A stretch of 64,000 bases of DNA from Blastopirellula marina (GCF_002967715.1 NZ_PUIA01000038.1:232109-296108), one strand, 5' to 3'. Shown: positions 17,683 through 27,276, numbered from the stretch's first letter. Numbers and translations: made by a program. Notes: generated from the sequence alone by a model not told the origin.

Positions 17683-18741
17683 TTACCGTTTGGGTTCGCG
17701 GTAAGCTTGACGTTTTTCGTAGAGTGCCAGGCGATGCTGTAGGAATGGCTTCTCCGAGGTTGGAGCCTTTTTGATCGCTTCACCGACCCGCTGCTTGGCG
17801 ACGTCGAACTGACCGGTGGCGGCTTCGGCGGCGGCGAGTGTGTCGAAGTAGCGGAAGTCGAGCCCGTCCGACTGGGTGACGGCTGCTTTGGCGAATCGCA
17901 GGGCCAACTCTGGATTGCGGTAGGTGTCATCGGGGCAGGTAGCCAGAATCCAGGCTAGGCCTTGCTGGGCTCGCGGCAGGTCCTTTTCCAGCGTCAACGC
18001 TTTCTTGTAATCGAGGATTGCCTCTTTGAAGTAACCCAGGTCGCTATAGGCATCCGCCCGGTTAGCCAGCACAGACGGGTTTTCAGGGGCGAGCTTCACG
18101 GCCTGGTTGTAGGCCATCATCGCTGCTTCGTAGTTTTCCAGGCGATAGAAGCAATGGGCCTGACCGGTCATCGCACCCACGTCTTTCGGGTTCAGCTTCA
18201 AGACGGTCTGGTACTGCTGAAGTGCTACCGCGAACTGGCTGGCTTCGTAAAGCAGTTCGGCTTTGTTGTAGATGGCTGTTTCAAACTTGGGGTTTAGCTT
18301 GATGGCCGTATCCAAGTCGGCCAGGGCCTGCTCGGTTTGGCCGAGCATCGCGTACGAGAGGGCTCGGTTATGAATGGCTTGCCAGTGCTTGGGGTTCTTC
18401 TTGATGGCCAGTGAAAAGTCTTTCAGCGCGGCCGCTTCCAGCTTCTGGATCTTCTCGGGGTCATCCGTCATGAGGGACGTTTCGGCGTAGATTTCGCCCC
18501 GCTTGTTGCGTGCCCAGGCTTCGAGCTTGGTGAAGTATTCGACCTGCGGCTGGGCCAGATCGAGTTGGCTGGCCTCTTCACAGATATCGAGCAGACGCGT
18601 AAGTTCGTCCTGGTTTTCGGCCGTATCGCTCAGCTTGGCCGCCTCAGTAATCATGGCCTTGATATCTTGGCCATAACCCCAGGGAACACAAGCAAAAAGA
18701 ACAAACCATGCCCAACCGGCTTGCCAGAACATCTTCCGCAT
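17683..18741 (-). CDS. Secreted tetratricopeptide-repeat protein
   Basis: 352 residues from ATG 18741; this start gives a clean signal peptide (MRKMFWQAGWAWFVLFACV then GYGQ), whereas the reading frame is open 11 codons further. At least six canonical TPR units follow, for example HWQAIHNRALSYAMLGQTEQ, FETAIYNKAELLYEASQFAV and NPSVLANRADAYSDLGYFKE. Such proteins are periplasmic protein-interaction scaffolds. No enzymatic domain. Not obviously in an operon (127 bases separate it from the next gene). Confidence 0.85.
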   Translation of the reverse strand: MRKMFWQAGWAWFVLFACVPWGYGQDIKAMITEAAKLSDTAENQDELTRLLDICEEASQLDLAQPQVEYFTKLEAWARNKRGEIYAETSLMTDDPEKIQKLEAAALKDFSLAIKKNPKHWQAIHNRALSYAMLGQTEQALADLDTAIKLNPKFETAIYNKAELLYEASQFAVALQQYQTVLKLNPKDVGAMTGQAHCFYRLENYEAAMMAYNQAVKLAPENPSVLANRADAYSDLGYFKEAILDYKKALTLEKDLPRAQQGLAWILATCPDDTYRNPELALRFAKAAVTQSDGLDFRYFDTLAAAEAATGQFDVAKQRVGEAIKKAPTSEKPFLQHRLALYEKRQAYREPKR

Positions 18742-18867
18742 GACAACAAATCTCGCCACTAAAAACCGAGCCACCTGCCCGTAAGTTTAAGGGTACCGGC
18801 GGCGACTTTAGCGAGTTCACCGAAAGAGGGATAGAGCGATTCGGCGTGGTGATAGCACGGGGTGCCG

Positions 18868-19323
18868 CTATCGTTGGCGATCTTCTTCCTGTAGTAGTTC
18901 GATCTCGGCTGCGATCCGCCGCGATTTCCCCTGCAGGTGCTCGCCGGCGGGAAGTTGGCCAGACTGCGTGTAGGCGTAAAGTTTCTTCTCTTGCTCCTTG
19001 AGAAGCTTCACGCGGGCCTGATGTAGTTCCATCCGTTCTTCGGGCGATTCCGCCAAATCGAGCTTCGCTGACATGAGGTTCGACTCGGCATCGTAGACTT
19101 CCACGATGGCAATCTGCCCGGCCAGATACTTCGCGTACACTACTTTGTAATACTCATTCAACGCGTCGCGTTTCTGAACCATCAGCTCGCGGATCTTGTC
19201 GGCGTTGGGGGATTTCACGGGAGCGACTGGCTCGGTCGCAGGGGGGAGGGTTTCTTGAGCGACGACCAAGGTGCTGGCACTAATAACAATTGCCAAGAGA
19301 ACGGCAGACAAGATGGTTCGCAT
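18868..19323 (-). CDS. Secreted coiled-coil protein (TolC-like helical repeat)
   Basis: 151 residues from ATG 19323 with AAGGA 9 bases upstream. Signal peptide MRTILSAVLLAIVISASTLVVA. The mature part is almost entirely helical and charged (RDALNEYYKVVYAKYLAGQI, AESNLMSAKLDLAESPEERM, RVKLLKEQEKKLYAYTQSGQ). The pattern 'YLAGQ...V.DAE..L..A.LDLAE.PEERI..H' recurs in planctomycete secreted proteins and resembles one helical hairpin of TolC-type outer membrane factors. Function unknown; a periplasmic structural or sensor role is a guess. Confidence 0.75.
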   Translation of the reverse strand: MRTILSAVLLAIVISASTLVVAQETLPPATEPVAPVKSPNADKIRELMVQKRDALNEYYKVVYAKYLAGQIAIVEVYDAESNLMSAKLDLAESPEERMELHQARVKLLKEQEKKLYAYTQSGQLPAGEHLQGKSRRIAAEIELLQEEDRQR

Positions 19324-19350
19324 TCTACGGGATCCTTCGACGGTAGAAAT

Positions 19351-19379
19351 AAAAAAGGCCTCTGCAAATTGCGGAGGCC
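19351..19379 (-). terminator. Rho-independent terminator of fumC
   Basis: GGCCTCTGCAAATTGCGGAGGCC hairpin (19357-19379) followed on the minus strand by six T (A run 19351-19356), 34 bases past the fumC stop. Confidence 0.85.
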
Positions 19380-19412
19380 ATTGTAACCGTCGACGTTTGA
19401 ATCTGTCAGCGC

Positions 19413-20837
19413 TTACTCGTGCGGGTAGGTCATCTTCCAAGGGTCGAGGGCATCTTTCAAAGCTGCCGGTTCGATCTCCCCCTGCTCTTCGGCCAGTTCG
19501 CGAATGGTCTTGCCGCTGGCAAACGCGTCTTTGGCCATTTTGGCCGCTTTGTCGTAGCCGATCAGAGGGTTCAGGCTGGTACACATCGACAGGCTTTGTT
19601 CCACGGCGGCGTTGCACTGCTCTTCGTTCGCTTCCATGCCTTCGACACAGAACTCGACAAATGCATTGCACGAGTTGGCCAGCAGGTGGATGCTTTCCAA
19701 AACGGTGTGCCCCATGACTGGCATCATGATGTTGAGTTGGAAGTTACCCCCAGCGGCACCCGAGATGGCCATGCAGCCATCGTTGCCGATCACCTTGGCG
19801 GTGACCTGCATCATGCTTTCGCTCATCACGGGGTTGACCTTGCCGGGCATGATGCTGCTGCCGGGCTGACGCGATGGAAGGGTCACTTCAAAGAAGCCAC
19901 AACGCGGACCGCTACCCAGCCAGCGAATGTTGTTGGCGAAGTTGAACAGCGTCGTGGCGATGGTCTTCAGTTCGCTATGGCACTGCACCAGCCCGTCACG
20001 ATTGGCAGCTGCCTCGAAGTGATCGACTGCTTCGATAAACGGAATATCCAAACCTTCGGCCAGGGCGGCACAAACCTTTTCCGCGAACTGCGGATGCGTG
20101 TTGATACCGGTACCCACGGCCGTACCTCCGACAGGAAGTTCGAGAACCGACTCCAGGGCGATGTTGGCACGCTTGATCGAAAGTTCGATTTGACGCGCGA
20201 AGCCGCCGAATTCCTGACCCAGGCGAAGTGGGGTCGCGTCCATCAAGTGGGTGCGACCGATCTTGATGATCTTATCCCAGGCTTCGGCTTTCTTCTTCAG
20301 TGAAGCGTGCAGGCTCTCCAGGGCTGGAATCAAGCTCGACTTGATCTGCATCGCGGCGGCAACGTGGATGGCCGTCGGGAAGGTGTCGTTGGTGCTTTGA
20401 CCCATGTTGACGTGATCGTTCGGGTGAATTGGCTTGGCCACGGCCAGGCGATCGCCACCGATCAGTTCGATAGCGCGGTTGCTGATCACTTCGTTCACGT
20501 TCATATTGCTGGAGGTGCCGCTACCCGTCTGGAAGACGTCGATCGGAAACTCGCCATCCAGCTTACCTTCGCGAACTTCGACACACGCATCCAGCAGTGC
20601 TTTGACCTGGTCGTCGTTGAGCGGGTTCTTGCCGGTGCCGGTGAGCTTGCCCAGGTCGCGATTGGCGATCGCACAGGCATACTTCACCCAGCCCATCGCA
20701 TGGATCAGTGCCGGGGGCAAGGTCCAACCACTGATCGGAAAGTTCTCGACGGCTCGCTGAGTTTGAGCGCTGTAATAAGCATTGGCGGGAACCTGAACTT
20801 CCCCCATCGAGTCTTTTTCGGTGCGATATTGTGACAT
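19413..20837 (-). CDS. fumC: Fumarate hydratase, class II
   Basis: 474-residue homotetrameric iron-independent fumarase converting fumarate to malate. Superfamily signature GSSIMPGKVNPVM supplies the catalytic Ser loop; TGSGTSSNMNVNEVI, HPNDHVNMGQSTND and the GRTHLMDATP region are the other active-site segments. AGAGGC lies 7 bases before the ATG. Full normal length. Complements the sdh operon ~10 kb away in the TCA cycle, but it is transcribed alone. Confidence 0.96.
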   Translation of the reverse strand: MSQYRTEKDSMGEVQVPANAYYSAQTQRAVENFPISGWTLPPALIHAMGWVKYACAIANRDLGKLTGTGKNPLNDDQVKALLDACVEVREGKLDGEFPIDVFQTGSGTSSNMNVNEVISNRAIELIGGDRLAVAKPIHPNDHVNMGQSTNDTFPTAIHVAAAMQIKSSLIPALESLHASLKKKAEAWDKIIKIGRTHLMDATPLRLGQEFGGFARQIELSIKRANIALESVLELPVGGTAVGTGINTHPQFAEKVCAALAEGLDIPFIEAVDHFEAAANRDGLVQCHSELKTIATTLFNFANNIRWLGSGPRCGFFEVTLPSRQPGSSIMPGKVNPVMSESMMQVTAKVIGNDGCMAISGAAGGNFQLNIMMPVMGHTVLESIHLLANSCNAFVEFCVEGMEANEEQCNAAVEQSLSMCTSLNPLIGYDKAAKMAKDAFASGKTIRELAEEQGEIEPAALKDALDPWKMTYPHE

Positions 20838-20935
20838 TGGTTGAGCCTCTTTCCGGTGATTTTTGCAATCAGTAGTACCAGAGGCGTATTTTAAGACGGT
20901 TCGTTCCGAGGCGAAAGAAGAGGGCCCCGGGGAGG

Positions 20936-21568
20936 TTAGTCGTCGAAGATACCTTCCCCGAACTTTTGGGGGCGTGAGGAATTCGACGGGCTCGATTTGT
21001 CGCCCGGGGGCGTGTGAGGTCCCTTCAACTCGGAAGATTCCTCGCTCCGCTCGATCGCATCGGTCGGCTCTTGGGGGGGTGATACACTCTTGGGTGGTGC
21101 TGGGCTGGACGACGGTTGGTCTTCGTCGTCATGGTCGTAGTCTTCGCCCGCGTCGCTGAAATAGTCGTCGTATTTCGAGCGGTAACCGGGCCGTTTGGCC
21201 TCTTCGATTTCGTTGATGTACTCGTCAATAACGCGGGTCTGGATTTGCTCGCGGCACTCCGAGTTGATCGGGTGGGCGATGTCTGCATAGAGCTTCGCCC
21301 GCTGATCCGAGCCACGTTCGATGTGGGGCTGCTTGAGTCTCATACCGCACTGGTTGCAATATGCGGCACGCAGGTGGTTCTTGCAGCCGCAGCCTGGGCA
21401 GTGTCCGGTCAGCTTACGGCTGGGCATGGCAACGAACGGACCGTTAGCGCCTTCGATGATCTTCAAGTCGCGAATCACGAAGGCATCGTCGAACGTGATG
21501 GAGCAGAATCCACGCAACCGATCGCTGGAATCTTCCATCAGCTTGATGCGGACTTCGGTGATCTTCAC
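20936..21568 (-). CDS. spoVG: SpoVG-family regulator with inserted zinc ribbon and disordered tail
   Basis: 210 residues from a GTG (21568) preceded by GGAG at 9 bases. Residues 1-53 match the first half of SpoVG ([36 protein letters not shown]). The second half resumes at ~94 with [20 protein letters not shown]. Between them, residues ~55-80 hold an insertion with Cys57, Cys60, Cys71 and Cys74 (CPGC...CNQC), a zinc-ribbon layout. Residues ~125-210 are acidic, Pro/Ser-rich and probably disordered. SpoVG proteins are small nucleic-acid-binding regulators. It follows ispE by 31 bases; ispE-spoVG proximity is also known in Bacillus (ispE-purR-yabJ-spoVG). Confidence 0.88.
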   Translation of the reverse strand: MKITEVRIKLMEDSSDRLRGFCSITFDDAFVIRDLKIIEGANGPFVAMPSRKLTGHCPGCGCKNHLRAAYCNQCGMRLKQPHIERGSDQRAKLYADIAHPINSECREQIQTRVIDEYINEIEEAKRPGYRSKYDDYFSDAGEDYDHDDEDQPSSSPAPPKSVSPPQEPTDAIERSEESSELKGPHTPPGDKSSPSNSSRPQKFGEGIFDD

Positions 21569-21599
21569 GGTTGCTTACTCCTGGACGTTAAATGCGGCG

Positions 21600-22556
21600 T
21601 CAGTTTCGCAGCGATTGGAGCCCGCACGTGGTCACGGGAAAAACCATGCCAACGTTTTGGGCTTGCAGCCTGGCGGCAACGCGCCTGGCATGAGCGTGGC
21701 TGCGACATATGGCGAAGTAGCCAGAGCCGCTGCCAGACATCTGATGAGCTACTACGTCTAATTGTTCGCAAATCTTAGCGAGTTGATCGATTCGGGTCGA
21801 AATTTCTCGAGCCGGCTGAATCAAACGATTGGTCAATTGACGTGGCATCGACGTGCGTTGATGTGACTTCAGGCTGGCAACAAGCTCGCTGGAAGAATCA
21901 GGCACTTCCGGTAATTGGCAACGCCGGTAAGCCTCGGCGGTTGAAACACCACCAGCCGGGCGGATCAACACCAGGTCGAGGCGTCTGCCAGCGAATGTTT
22001 CGATCTTTTCCCCGCGACCTGTGGCAATCGCCTGGCCGCTGCCGAGTTGGCCGGCGTAAAAGAAGAACGGTATGTCACTTCCCAGTTGGGCGGCCAACTC
22101 GCTCAAGCGATCGATCGAGAGATTCAAATTCCAGGCTTCGCTGGCCGCAAACAACACGGCCGCGGCATCGCTGGAAGCACCACCAAATCCGGATGCGGAC
22201 GGAATACGTTTACGCAGAACGATCCGTGCTCCGTGTGGGACATTTTCTTCCGACTGCAGCAATTTCACGGCCCGATAAACCAAGTTGCTTTCCTGAGGAG
22301 GAAGATCGCCAAGGAGTTGACCACTATCGCCTAGCCGCGTGGCTTGCGCAAGTTGCCCTGAATCCCACGCACAATCGAGAACGATATCGGGCTGCTGGGT
22401 TGGCGTGACTTCGAGTCGATCGAACAGCGACACGGCCACCATGACTGTTTCCAGTTCATGGAAGCCATCGGGGCGCTTCCCCAGCAGTTCCAGGAAGAGG
22501 TTAATCTTCGCCGGAGCAAGTGCGGATACCTTGGAAGCCAATCGCTGAAACAACAT
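21600..22556 (-). CDS. ispE: 4-diphosphocytidyl-2-C-methyl-D-erythritol kinase
   Basis: 318-residue GHMP kinase of the MEP isoprenoid pathway, phosphorylating CDP-methylerythritol. N-terminal substrate motif APAKINLFLELLGKRPDGFHELETVM, the ATP-binding glycine/serine loop PSASGFGGASSDAAAVL and the third GHMP motif MSGSGSGYFAI are all present. ATG start at 22556. First gene of the ispE-spoVG unit. Confidence 0.95.
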   Translation of the reverse strand: MLFQRLASKVSALAPAKINLFLELLGKRPDGFHELETVMVAVSLFDRLEVTPTQQPDIVLDCAWDSGQLAQATRLGDSGQLLGDLPPQESNLVYRAVKLLQSEENVPHGARIVLRKRIPSASGFGGASSDAAAVLFAASEAWNLNLSIDRLSELAAQLGSDIPFFFYAGQLGSGQAIATGRGEKIETFAGRRLDLVLIRPAGGVSTAEAYRRCQLPEVPDSSSELVASLKSHQRTSMPRQLTNRLIQPAREISTRIDQLAKICEQLDVVAHQMSGSGSGYFAICRSHAHARRVAARLQAQNVGMVFPVTTCGLQSLRN

Positions 22557-22860
22557 CCGTGCAACCCTGCCGATGCGTTCGGAAACTCTGACTTACCAAT
22601 CTCGGCGTTGACCTGGTACGCGTCCCAGAAGAGCCAAGGAGGGAAGAGTTACGCGAAGCAAATTCTCTGTTTCGATCAATGCGCACACTTCGACCAACCT
22701 AGGTGAGTGTTAACGCAATTTATCCCCCCCTCACTGCTCGGTCAAGGTAATTCGCTAGCGTTTCACAATGTGTTCGAAATGCGTGGGTTTTCGCTACCAA
22801 AGGGGTACTGTCGAGGCACCAAAGAAGAGGAAAATCGCCCGCAAGTTGCCCACGAGATGG
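22557..22860. other. Intergenic region upstream of ispE
   Basis: About 304 bases between the ispE start and the 3' end of the TMTC-like gene, both on the minus strand. It should contain the ispE promoter and the upstream gene's 3' end. No gene, clear hairpin or RNA seen. Confidence 0.4.
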
Positions 22861-24537
22861 CTACTGCGACAACTGTTTGAGTAGTTGCTGGGCTTCGCTG
22901 TTCTCGGGATCGTGCTTGATCGCCATTTGTAAGAGGACGATCGATTGTTGTGGGTTTTGATGCTGCAGCAGATTGGCCAGCAGGTAGTAGGCTTCAGAGT
23001 CTTTCGGATTCATTTTGATCGATAAGTCGAGCAATCGCACGGCCAGTTCTAGGTCTCTTATTTCGATAGCTTTCTTGGCACCGATGAGGAACGTGTCTCC
23101 GTAGCCTTCGCTGAAATTGTACTCGGGATGCAGTTCAATCGTTTTCTCAAGGTAGGGAATGGCTTTCACCCAGTCTCCCTGCGTGATGTACGCGTGAGCG
23201 ATGCCATGATAGGCCCGCGCGTTGTTCGGGTTCTTCGCCACCACGTCACGCCACATCGATTCGTCCGTTCGATAAACTTCGTTTCGGGCAATCGACACAC
23301 CACCGTAAACCACTACTAAGATAACCAGCACAACCGATAGCAATTGGACCGCCGATAGATGGGTTGAGCCAGGCGACTTTTCGGGTTCCATGCGCCTTAG
23401 CCCTTCGTAAATTCCAAAGACAATCAGTGTCAGCACCGATGCCAACGGAAGATACATGCGATGCTCGAAGACGATATCTTGAATCGGAAGAATACTGGAG
23501 GTCGGCGCGAGGATCAGGAAGAAGCTTCCGCCAACAAAGCTCCATCGTGGCGCACGAAAAATGCACCAGATGGTTAGCCCCAGAGCGGCGACCACCAACA
23601 CGCCAGGCCAGATCGCTTCTACTAGGGAATAGGTAACCCGCCAGCCATGATCGAGCGACTGTCCCATCGGCAAGACGGTTAGCTGCCAATAGAACGGAAT
23701 CGCGTGGGCCTGGCTGTAGAGATATTCTTTCGGGCCGACAAACCTGCGAATGGTCTCGTCGGCGGTGAAGTCAAATTCATGCACGAGCACGGTCCCGTGC
23801 TCGTTGTGGTGCTTGATGGGAACGAGAGCAAGCTGAGCGGGAATCAACCACGAAGCGAACAAGCCGAGGTAAACCAGCCACCTGCTGCCAATCAGTTCAC
23901 GCCACGACGCGGCCAGGAAAGCACGATCGTACCAGAGAACGACCAATGGGATCGCAATTGCCACTTCCTTGCAAAGTGCCGAAGCGGTGCAAGCCAGTAC
24001 GCTGCCGAGGTACCACGCAGAATGGTATTTAGAAGTAAAGCCGCGGACGAAGCAGAACAGCGAAAGGAGAAAGAACATCCCCATCAGCGATTCGTATCGC
24101 TGAGCGATATAAGTAACCGATTGGGTCTGCAGCGGATGCACAGCCCATAGCAAAGCGACCGCACCAGCCAGCAGCGCTGCGTGATCGCGATAACTCTCGG
24201 CGGTCTTTGGTAATCGCAGCGTCAGATAGATGAATCCAAGCAGCAGCAGGCTGCCCGTGATATGGATCGCGATATTCACCGTGTGGTAGCCAACCAGAGT
24301 CCCGCCGTCGACCAGGTAGTTCAGTCGCCAGGTAAGCGCCACCAGCGATCGAGGGCCACGGGGGAAGTGATTCCAATCGAGTTTTTGATAAGATTCGTTT
24401 GCCTGAATCTTGACCTGGCCATCGAAATGGAATGGGTACGTGAAAGTGCGATGGTAGACTGCCAAGACGAGAAGTGGGATTGCTACCACAAACAGCAGCA
24501 AGGTTCGTCGAGAGCTTCGATCGGGGACGTCAGGCAT
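22861..24537 (-). CDS. TMTC-like multi-pass membrane protein with C-terminal TPRs
   Basis: 558 residues. About ten predicted transmembrane helices occupy residues 1-415, followed by TPR units (AYHGIAHAYITQGDWVKAI, SEAYYLLANLLQHQNPQQSI). Conserved landmarks of the GT-C glycosyltransferase/TMTC group are visible: an acidic residue pair region near the first loop (YPFHFDGQ), HPLQTQSVTYIAQRYESLMG, and FEHRMYLPLA. Eukaryotic TMTCs O-mannosylate; bacterial relatives are uncharacterised, so a lipid-linked-sugar transferase role is inferred. Monocistronic. Confidence 0.8.
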   Translation of the reverse strand: MPDVPDRSSRRTLLLFVVAIPLLVLAVYHRTFTYPFHFDGQVKIQANESYQKLDWNHFPRGPRSLVALTWRLNYLVDGGTLVGYHTVNIAIHITGSLLLLGFIYLTLRLPKTAESYRDHAALLAGAVALLWAVHPLQTQSVTYIAQRYESLMGMFFLLSLFCFVRGFTSKYHSAWYLGSVLACTASALCKEVAIAIPLVVLWYDRAFLAASWRELIGSRWLVYLGLFASWLIPAQLALVPIKHHNEHGTVLVHEFDFTADETIRRFVGPKEYLYSQAHAIPFYWQLTVLPMGQSLDHGWRVTYSLVEAIWPGVLVVAALGLTIWCIFRAPRWSFVGGSFFLILAPTSSILPIQDIVFEHRMYLPLASVLTLIVFGIYEGLRRMEPEKSPGSTHLSAVQLLSVVLVILVVVYGGVSIARNEVYRTDESMWRDVVAKNPNNARAYHGIAHAYITQGDWVKAIPYLEKTIELHPEYNFSEGYGDTFLIGAKKAIEIRDLELAVRLLDLSIKMNPKDSEAYYLLANLLQHQNPQQSIVLLQMAIKHDPENSEAQQLLKQLSQ

Positions 24538-24749
24538 GAAAGGCAGAAAACAGCGGGAAAATAGCGTAAGTCGGTACCAGACAATTCATTCTATCGAAGA
24601 CCTTCCACCTATCCGAGGAACCGCTTCGGCCAGCGAACCCCTTTTCTTCAAACCTTAACGCCCCAAACCTCTCCAGATTGCCCTGCCCTTGTTTGCCAAG
24701 GTTCTCTAGAATCCTGTCTTTCAATACGAAATCACTACGGACCAGTGGG

Positions 24750-25715
24750 ATGGGACCCTTGAAGATCAACGCAATTCGACATTTCCTCTGCGGTATCGCC
24801 ATGGGGGCTGCTGACGCGGTCCCCGGGATTTCTGGGGGGACGGTTGCCCTGGTGCTAGGTATCTATCGCCGCCTGGTCGATGCAGTCAGTCAGGTGAACG
24901 TCGAAGCTTTTCGCCTGTTGATGAAGCGTCAATGGCGAACGCTGGCCGAGCGATTCGATTTCTGGTTTCTGCTGGTCCTGTTGTGCGGGATTGCGTGCGG
25001 CCTGCTTACGTTTGTCGTGGTTTTGCATGAACTGATCGGTGAAGCTGACCACCCTGCCTCGACGCGGCCGTTTGTGTACGCCGTGTTCTTCGGGGCGATC
25101 GTCGCTTCAGGCTTCCTGGTGGCGAAGATGGTTCGTGCCGTAAGCACAGGGCACTTGATTCTGTGTACCCTCGGCTCCGTCGGTGGAGCCGCGTTTGCCT
25201 GGTGGCTGACGGGGCTGCCGGCGCTGGAAGCGTTTGACTCGGCTCCCAACCCGATCGTCTCGTTTTTGCTAGGGTCGATTGCCATTTGTGCGATGATCTT
25301 GCCAGGCATCAGCGGTTCGTACTTGCTGCTGGTTTTCGGCGCGTACCACTATTTCAGCGGTGTGCCCAAGGCTTTGGCCAAAGGAGAGATCGTTCTGGGA
25401 GACTTGTTCGCGTTTGCCTGCTTCGCACTGGGGTGCCTGGTCGGGCTGCTTTCTTTCAGCAAGGTTCTCAAGTGGTTGCTGCATCAGCACGAAGCGCTCA
25501 CGCTATCGATCATGGGAGGCTTTATGATCGGAGCACTCCGAAAGCTGTGGCCATGGCAAGGAGATGAAGTCGAAACGCCATTTGCCAACGAGGCACCGAT
25601 TTGTTTTGGGCTCATGGTGTTAGCCGCGATCGTGGTGCTGGTCATCGACTACCTGGCCCGGCCTAATTTGGACGAAGAAATCGAAGCCGATCATTCCAGC
25701 CAACGGGCATCGTGA
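24750..25715 (+). CDS. DUF368 membrane protein, probable undecaprenyl-phosphate translocase (PopT family)
   Basis: 321 residues from ATG 24750; the frame is open 24 codons further upstream but the family N-terminus begins with FLCGIAMGAADAVPGISGGT, which matches this start. Multi-pass membrane protein with a second family motif MILPGISGSYLLLVFGAYH. DUF368 proteins were recently identified (PopT) as recyclers of the C55-P lipid carrier to the cytoplasmic face for envelope synthesis. The last 25 bases overlap the 3' end of the convergent MBL gene. Confidence 0.9.
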   Translation: MGPLKINAIRHFLCGIAMGAADAVPGISGGTVALVLGIYRRLVDAVSQVNVEAFRLLMKRQWRTLAERFDFWFLLVLLCGIACGLLTFVVVLHELIGEADHPASTRPFVYAVFFGAIVASGFLVAKMVRAVSTGHLILCTLGSVGGAAFAWWLTGLPALEAFDSAPNPIVSFLLGSIAICAMILPGISGSYLLLVFGAYHYFSGVPKALAKGEIVLGDLFAFACFALGCLVGLLSFSKVLKWLLHQHEALTLSIMGGFMIGALRKLWPWQGDEVETPFANEAPICFGLMVLAAIVVLVIDYLARPNLDEEIEADHSSQRAS

Positions 25716-26683
25716 CCACGGCTCTTCAGCTCTTCGACAAAGCTCTTAGGCCCATGCGTGCAGAAAACAGTCTTCGCATTTACCTGTTCGACCGCGCTGA
25801 TCAGTTGATCGAAGTCGGCATGGTCGGAAAGGGGAATCCAGTGTTCGTTGGGGGCGTTGCGTTTTCTTCGTGGATCGAAGGCCCAACCGGTGACGCGGAA
25901 CTTCTCGACATGAACCGCACCTGGTAGAACGCCGGGTGTGATCGGTTTTGGAGGGACGATGACCACGCAGCCCGGGATAGGCCGCCCTGTGTAGGGCCGG
26001 TAGTCCCCCAGTTCGCAGCCAGCTTCTTCGTACACCTGGCTGATCGCGTAGATATCCGGGTGTTGCAGAACCGGGATTCCGTGCGACGTCAGAATCTTGG
26101 TCACCTCTTGCGACTTCCCCAGCACGTAGGCCGAGATGACCGGCGTCGCCCCGCAACGGAACGCAGCACGTATCTTCTCCAACAACATTTCGATCACCGT
26201 ATCGCGTGGTGGCAGTCGATAGTGTGGATGGCCGAAGGTGCATTCCATGATCAGATAGTCGGCCTGTCGTAGCTGGGCCTGTTCCGCCGTCGCCGAGGGG
26301 CCCAGGCGAAAGTCGCCCGTGTAAAGGAGCGATCCTTTTTCGTGCTCGGCATAGATCATCGCTGAGCCGAAGATATGCCCCGCCGGTAGTGCTGTCAGCT
26401 GCACGCCGGCGACCTCCAGCGACTTTTCCAGCGGCATGATCTTGGTGGCGACATTCCCCAGTCGATGGCGAACGAGCCTGGCTGTGGGCTCGGTGCATAG
26501 GGCCATCGCGTGGTGGGCGGTGTGGTCCATATGGGCATGCGAAATGAACCCAATGGCCTGCCGGCGTGTCACATCAAGGCCAATCCGGGAGGGGAGCAGG
26601 AAGAGTCCTCGATCGACGGCAAAAAGTCCAGAAACATGCCCCGGCCTGCGTGGTAATGGGGCATAATCAGGCGAAAGCAGCAA
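25691..26683 (-). CDS. Metallo-beta-lactamase-fold exonuclease-like protein
   Basis: About 330 residues. MBL zinc motif HAHMDH, then the His of LPAGHIFGSAM, the Asp of YTGDF and late HADFDQLI/THGP motifs, resembling the YSH1/Lhr-associated exonuclease and mRNA 3'-processing groups (COG1236) rather than RNase J. No ATG precedes the conserved core; I take TTG 26683 (GGAAAG 10 bases upstream). The frame is open to TTG 26797, with a non-conserved extension. Likely an RNA or DNA exonuclease; no ligase or helicase partner is next to it. Its 5' side faces the ssrA gene. Confidence 0.75.
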   Translation of the reverse strand: MLLSPDYAPLPRRPGHVSGLFAVDRGLFLLPSRIGLDVTRRQAIGFISHAHMDHTAHHAMALCTEPTARLVRHRLGNVATKIMPLEKSLEVAGVQLTALPAGHIFGSAMIYAEHEKGSLLYTGDFRLGPSATAEQAQLRQADYLIMECTFGHPHYRLPPRDTVIEMLLEKIRAAFRCGATPVISAYVLGKSQEVTKILTSHGIPVLQHPDIYAISQVYEEAGCELGDYRPYTGRPIPGCVVIVPPKPITPGVLPGAVHVEKFRVTGWAFDPRRKRNAPNEHWIPLSDHADFDQLISAVEQVNAKTVFCTHGPKSFVEELKSRGHDARWLE

Positions 26684-26881
26684 CTGTTTGGTGCTTTCCG
26701 ACGAGTTGGTCGCTTTTCTTCCGGACAAGGACAGCCTAAGATAAAGAAACAAGTGAGGTGGATGTTTGAATTTTAATGTCCCCCTCTTTGTACTCAATTC
26801 TTCAAGCTTGCGTGATCAACTGCCGATAGGTAGAGGACGAAATCTCAGAAATGAGAACGTAATTTTGAGGAAGCTTACGCC

Positions 26882-27238
26882 GGGGGCGAACTGGTATCGA
26901 CCGGATAGTCTGAAGTGTAAGTTGCGTGTCGTGGTTGGTCAGCAGGCCACGTAAAAAGCAGACCAAACAATAACTGCAAACGATAACTTTGCACTGGCTG
27001 CCTAATTAGTTGTAGCCCCAACTGAGGGTCTTTGTCGGAGAGACCTGAAAGTTGGATGCCAATTCCGACTCGCCAAAGGTCACGTGGAGCACGCCTGAGG
27101 TTAAAAACTGTTCTCCTCTAGTTTCCTGGGAATCCTGCCGGTTGGAGGCCCAGGTTACGAAACTTAAATAACCGAATACACACGTAGACGCTTGCATGGA
27201 AATATCGCGGCACGCGGGTTCAATTCCCGCCGCCTCCA
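26882..27238 (+). ncRNA. ssrA: Transfer-messenger RNA (tmRNA)
   Basis: One-piece tmRNA of 357 nt for rescuing stalled ribosomes. The 5' end GGGGGCGAACTGGTATCGACC pairs as a 7-bp acceptor stem with CGCCTCC (27231-27237), followed by discriminator A; CCA is not encoded. The T arm GCGGG-TTCAATT-CCCGC is intact. The tag frame at 26976-27005 encodes ANDNFALAA followed by TAA, ending in the ALAA degron recognised by ClpXP-type proteases. A terminator follows at once. Confidence 0.95.
26975..26987 (+). repeat. 13-bp direct repeat, copy within tmRNA tag region
   Basis: TGCAAACGATAAC covers the first tag codons (Ala-Asn-Asp-Asn). An identical 13-mer lies at 27333-27345, 358 bases downstream. Confidence 0.6.
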
Positions 27239-27242
27239 CTTG

Positions 27243-27276
27243 AGCCGAGTTGTGAGAAATCATAACTCGGCTTTTT
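27243..27276 (+). terminator. Rho-independent terminator of ssrA
   Basis: AGCCGAGTT (27243-27251) and AACTCGGCT (27264-27272) form a perfect 9-bp stem followed by TTTTT; placed 5 bases after the tmRNA 3' end. Confidence 0.9.
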
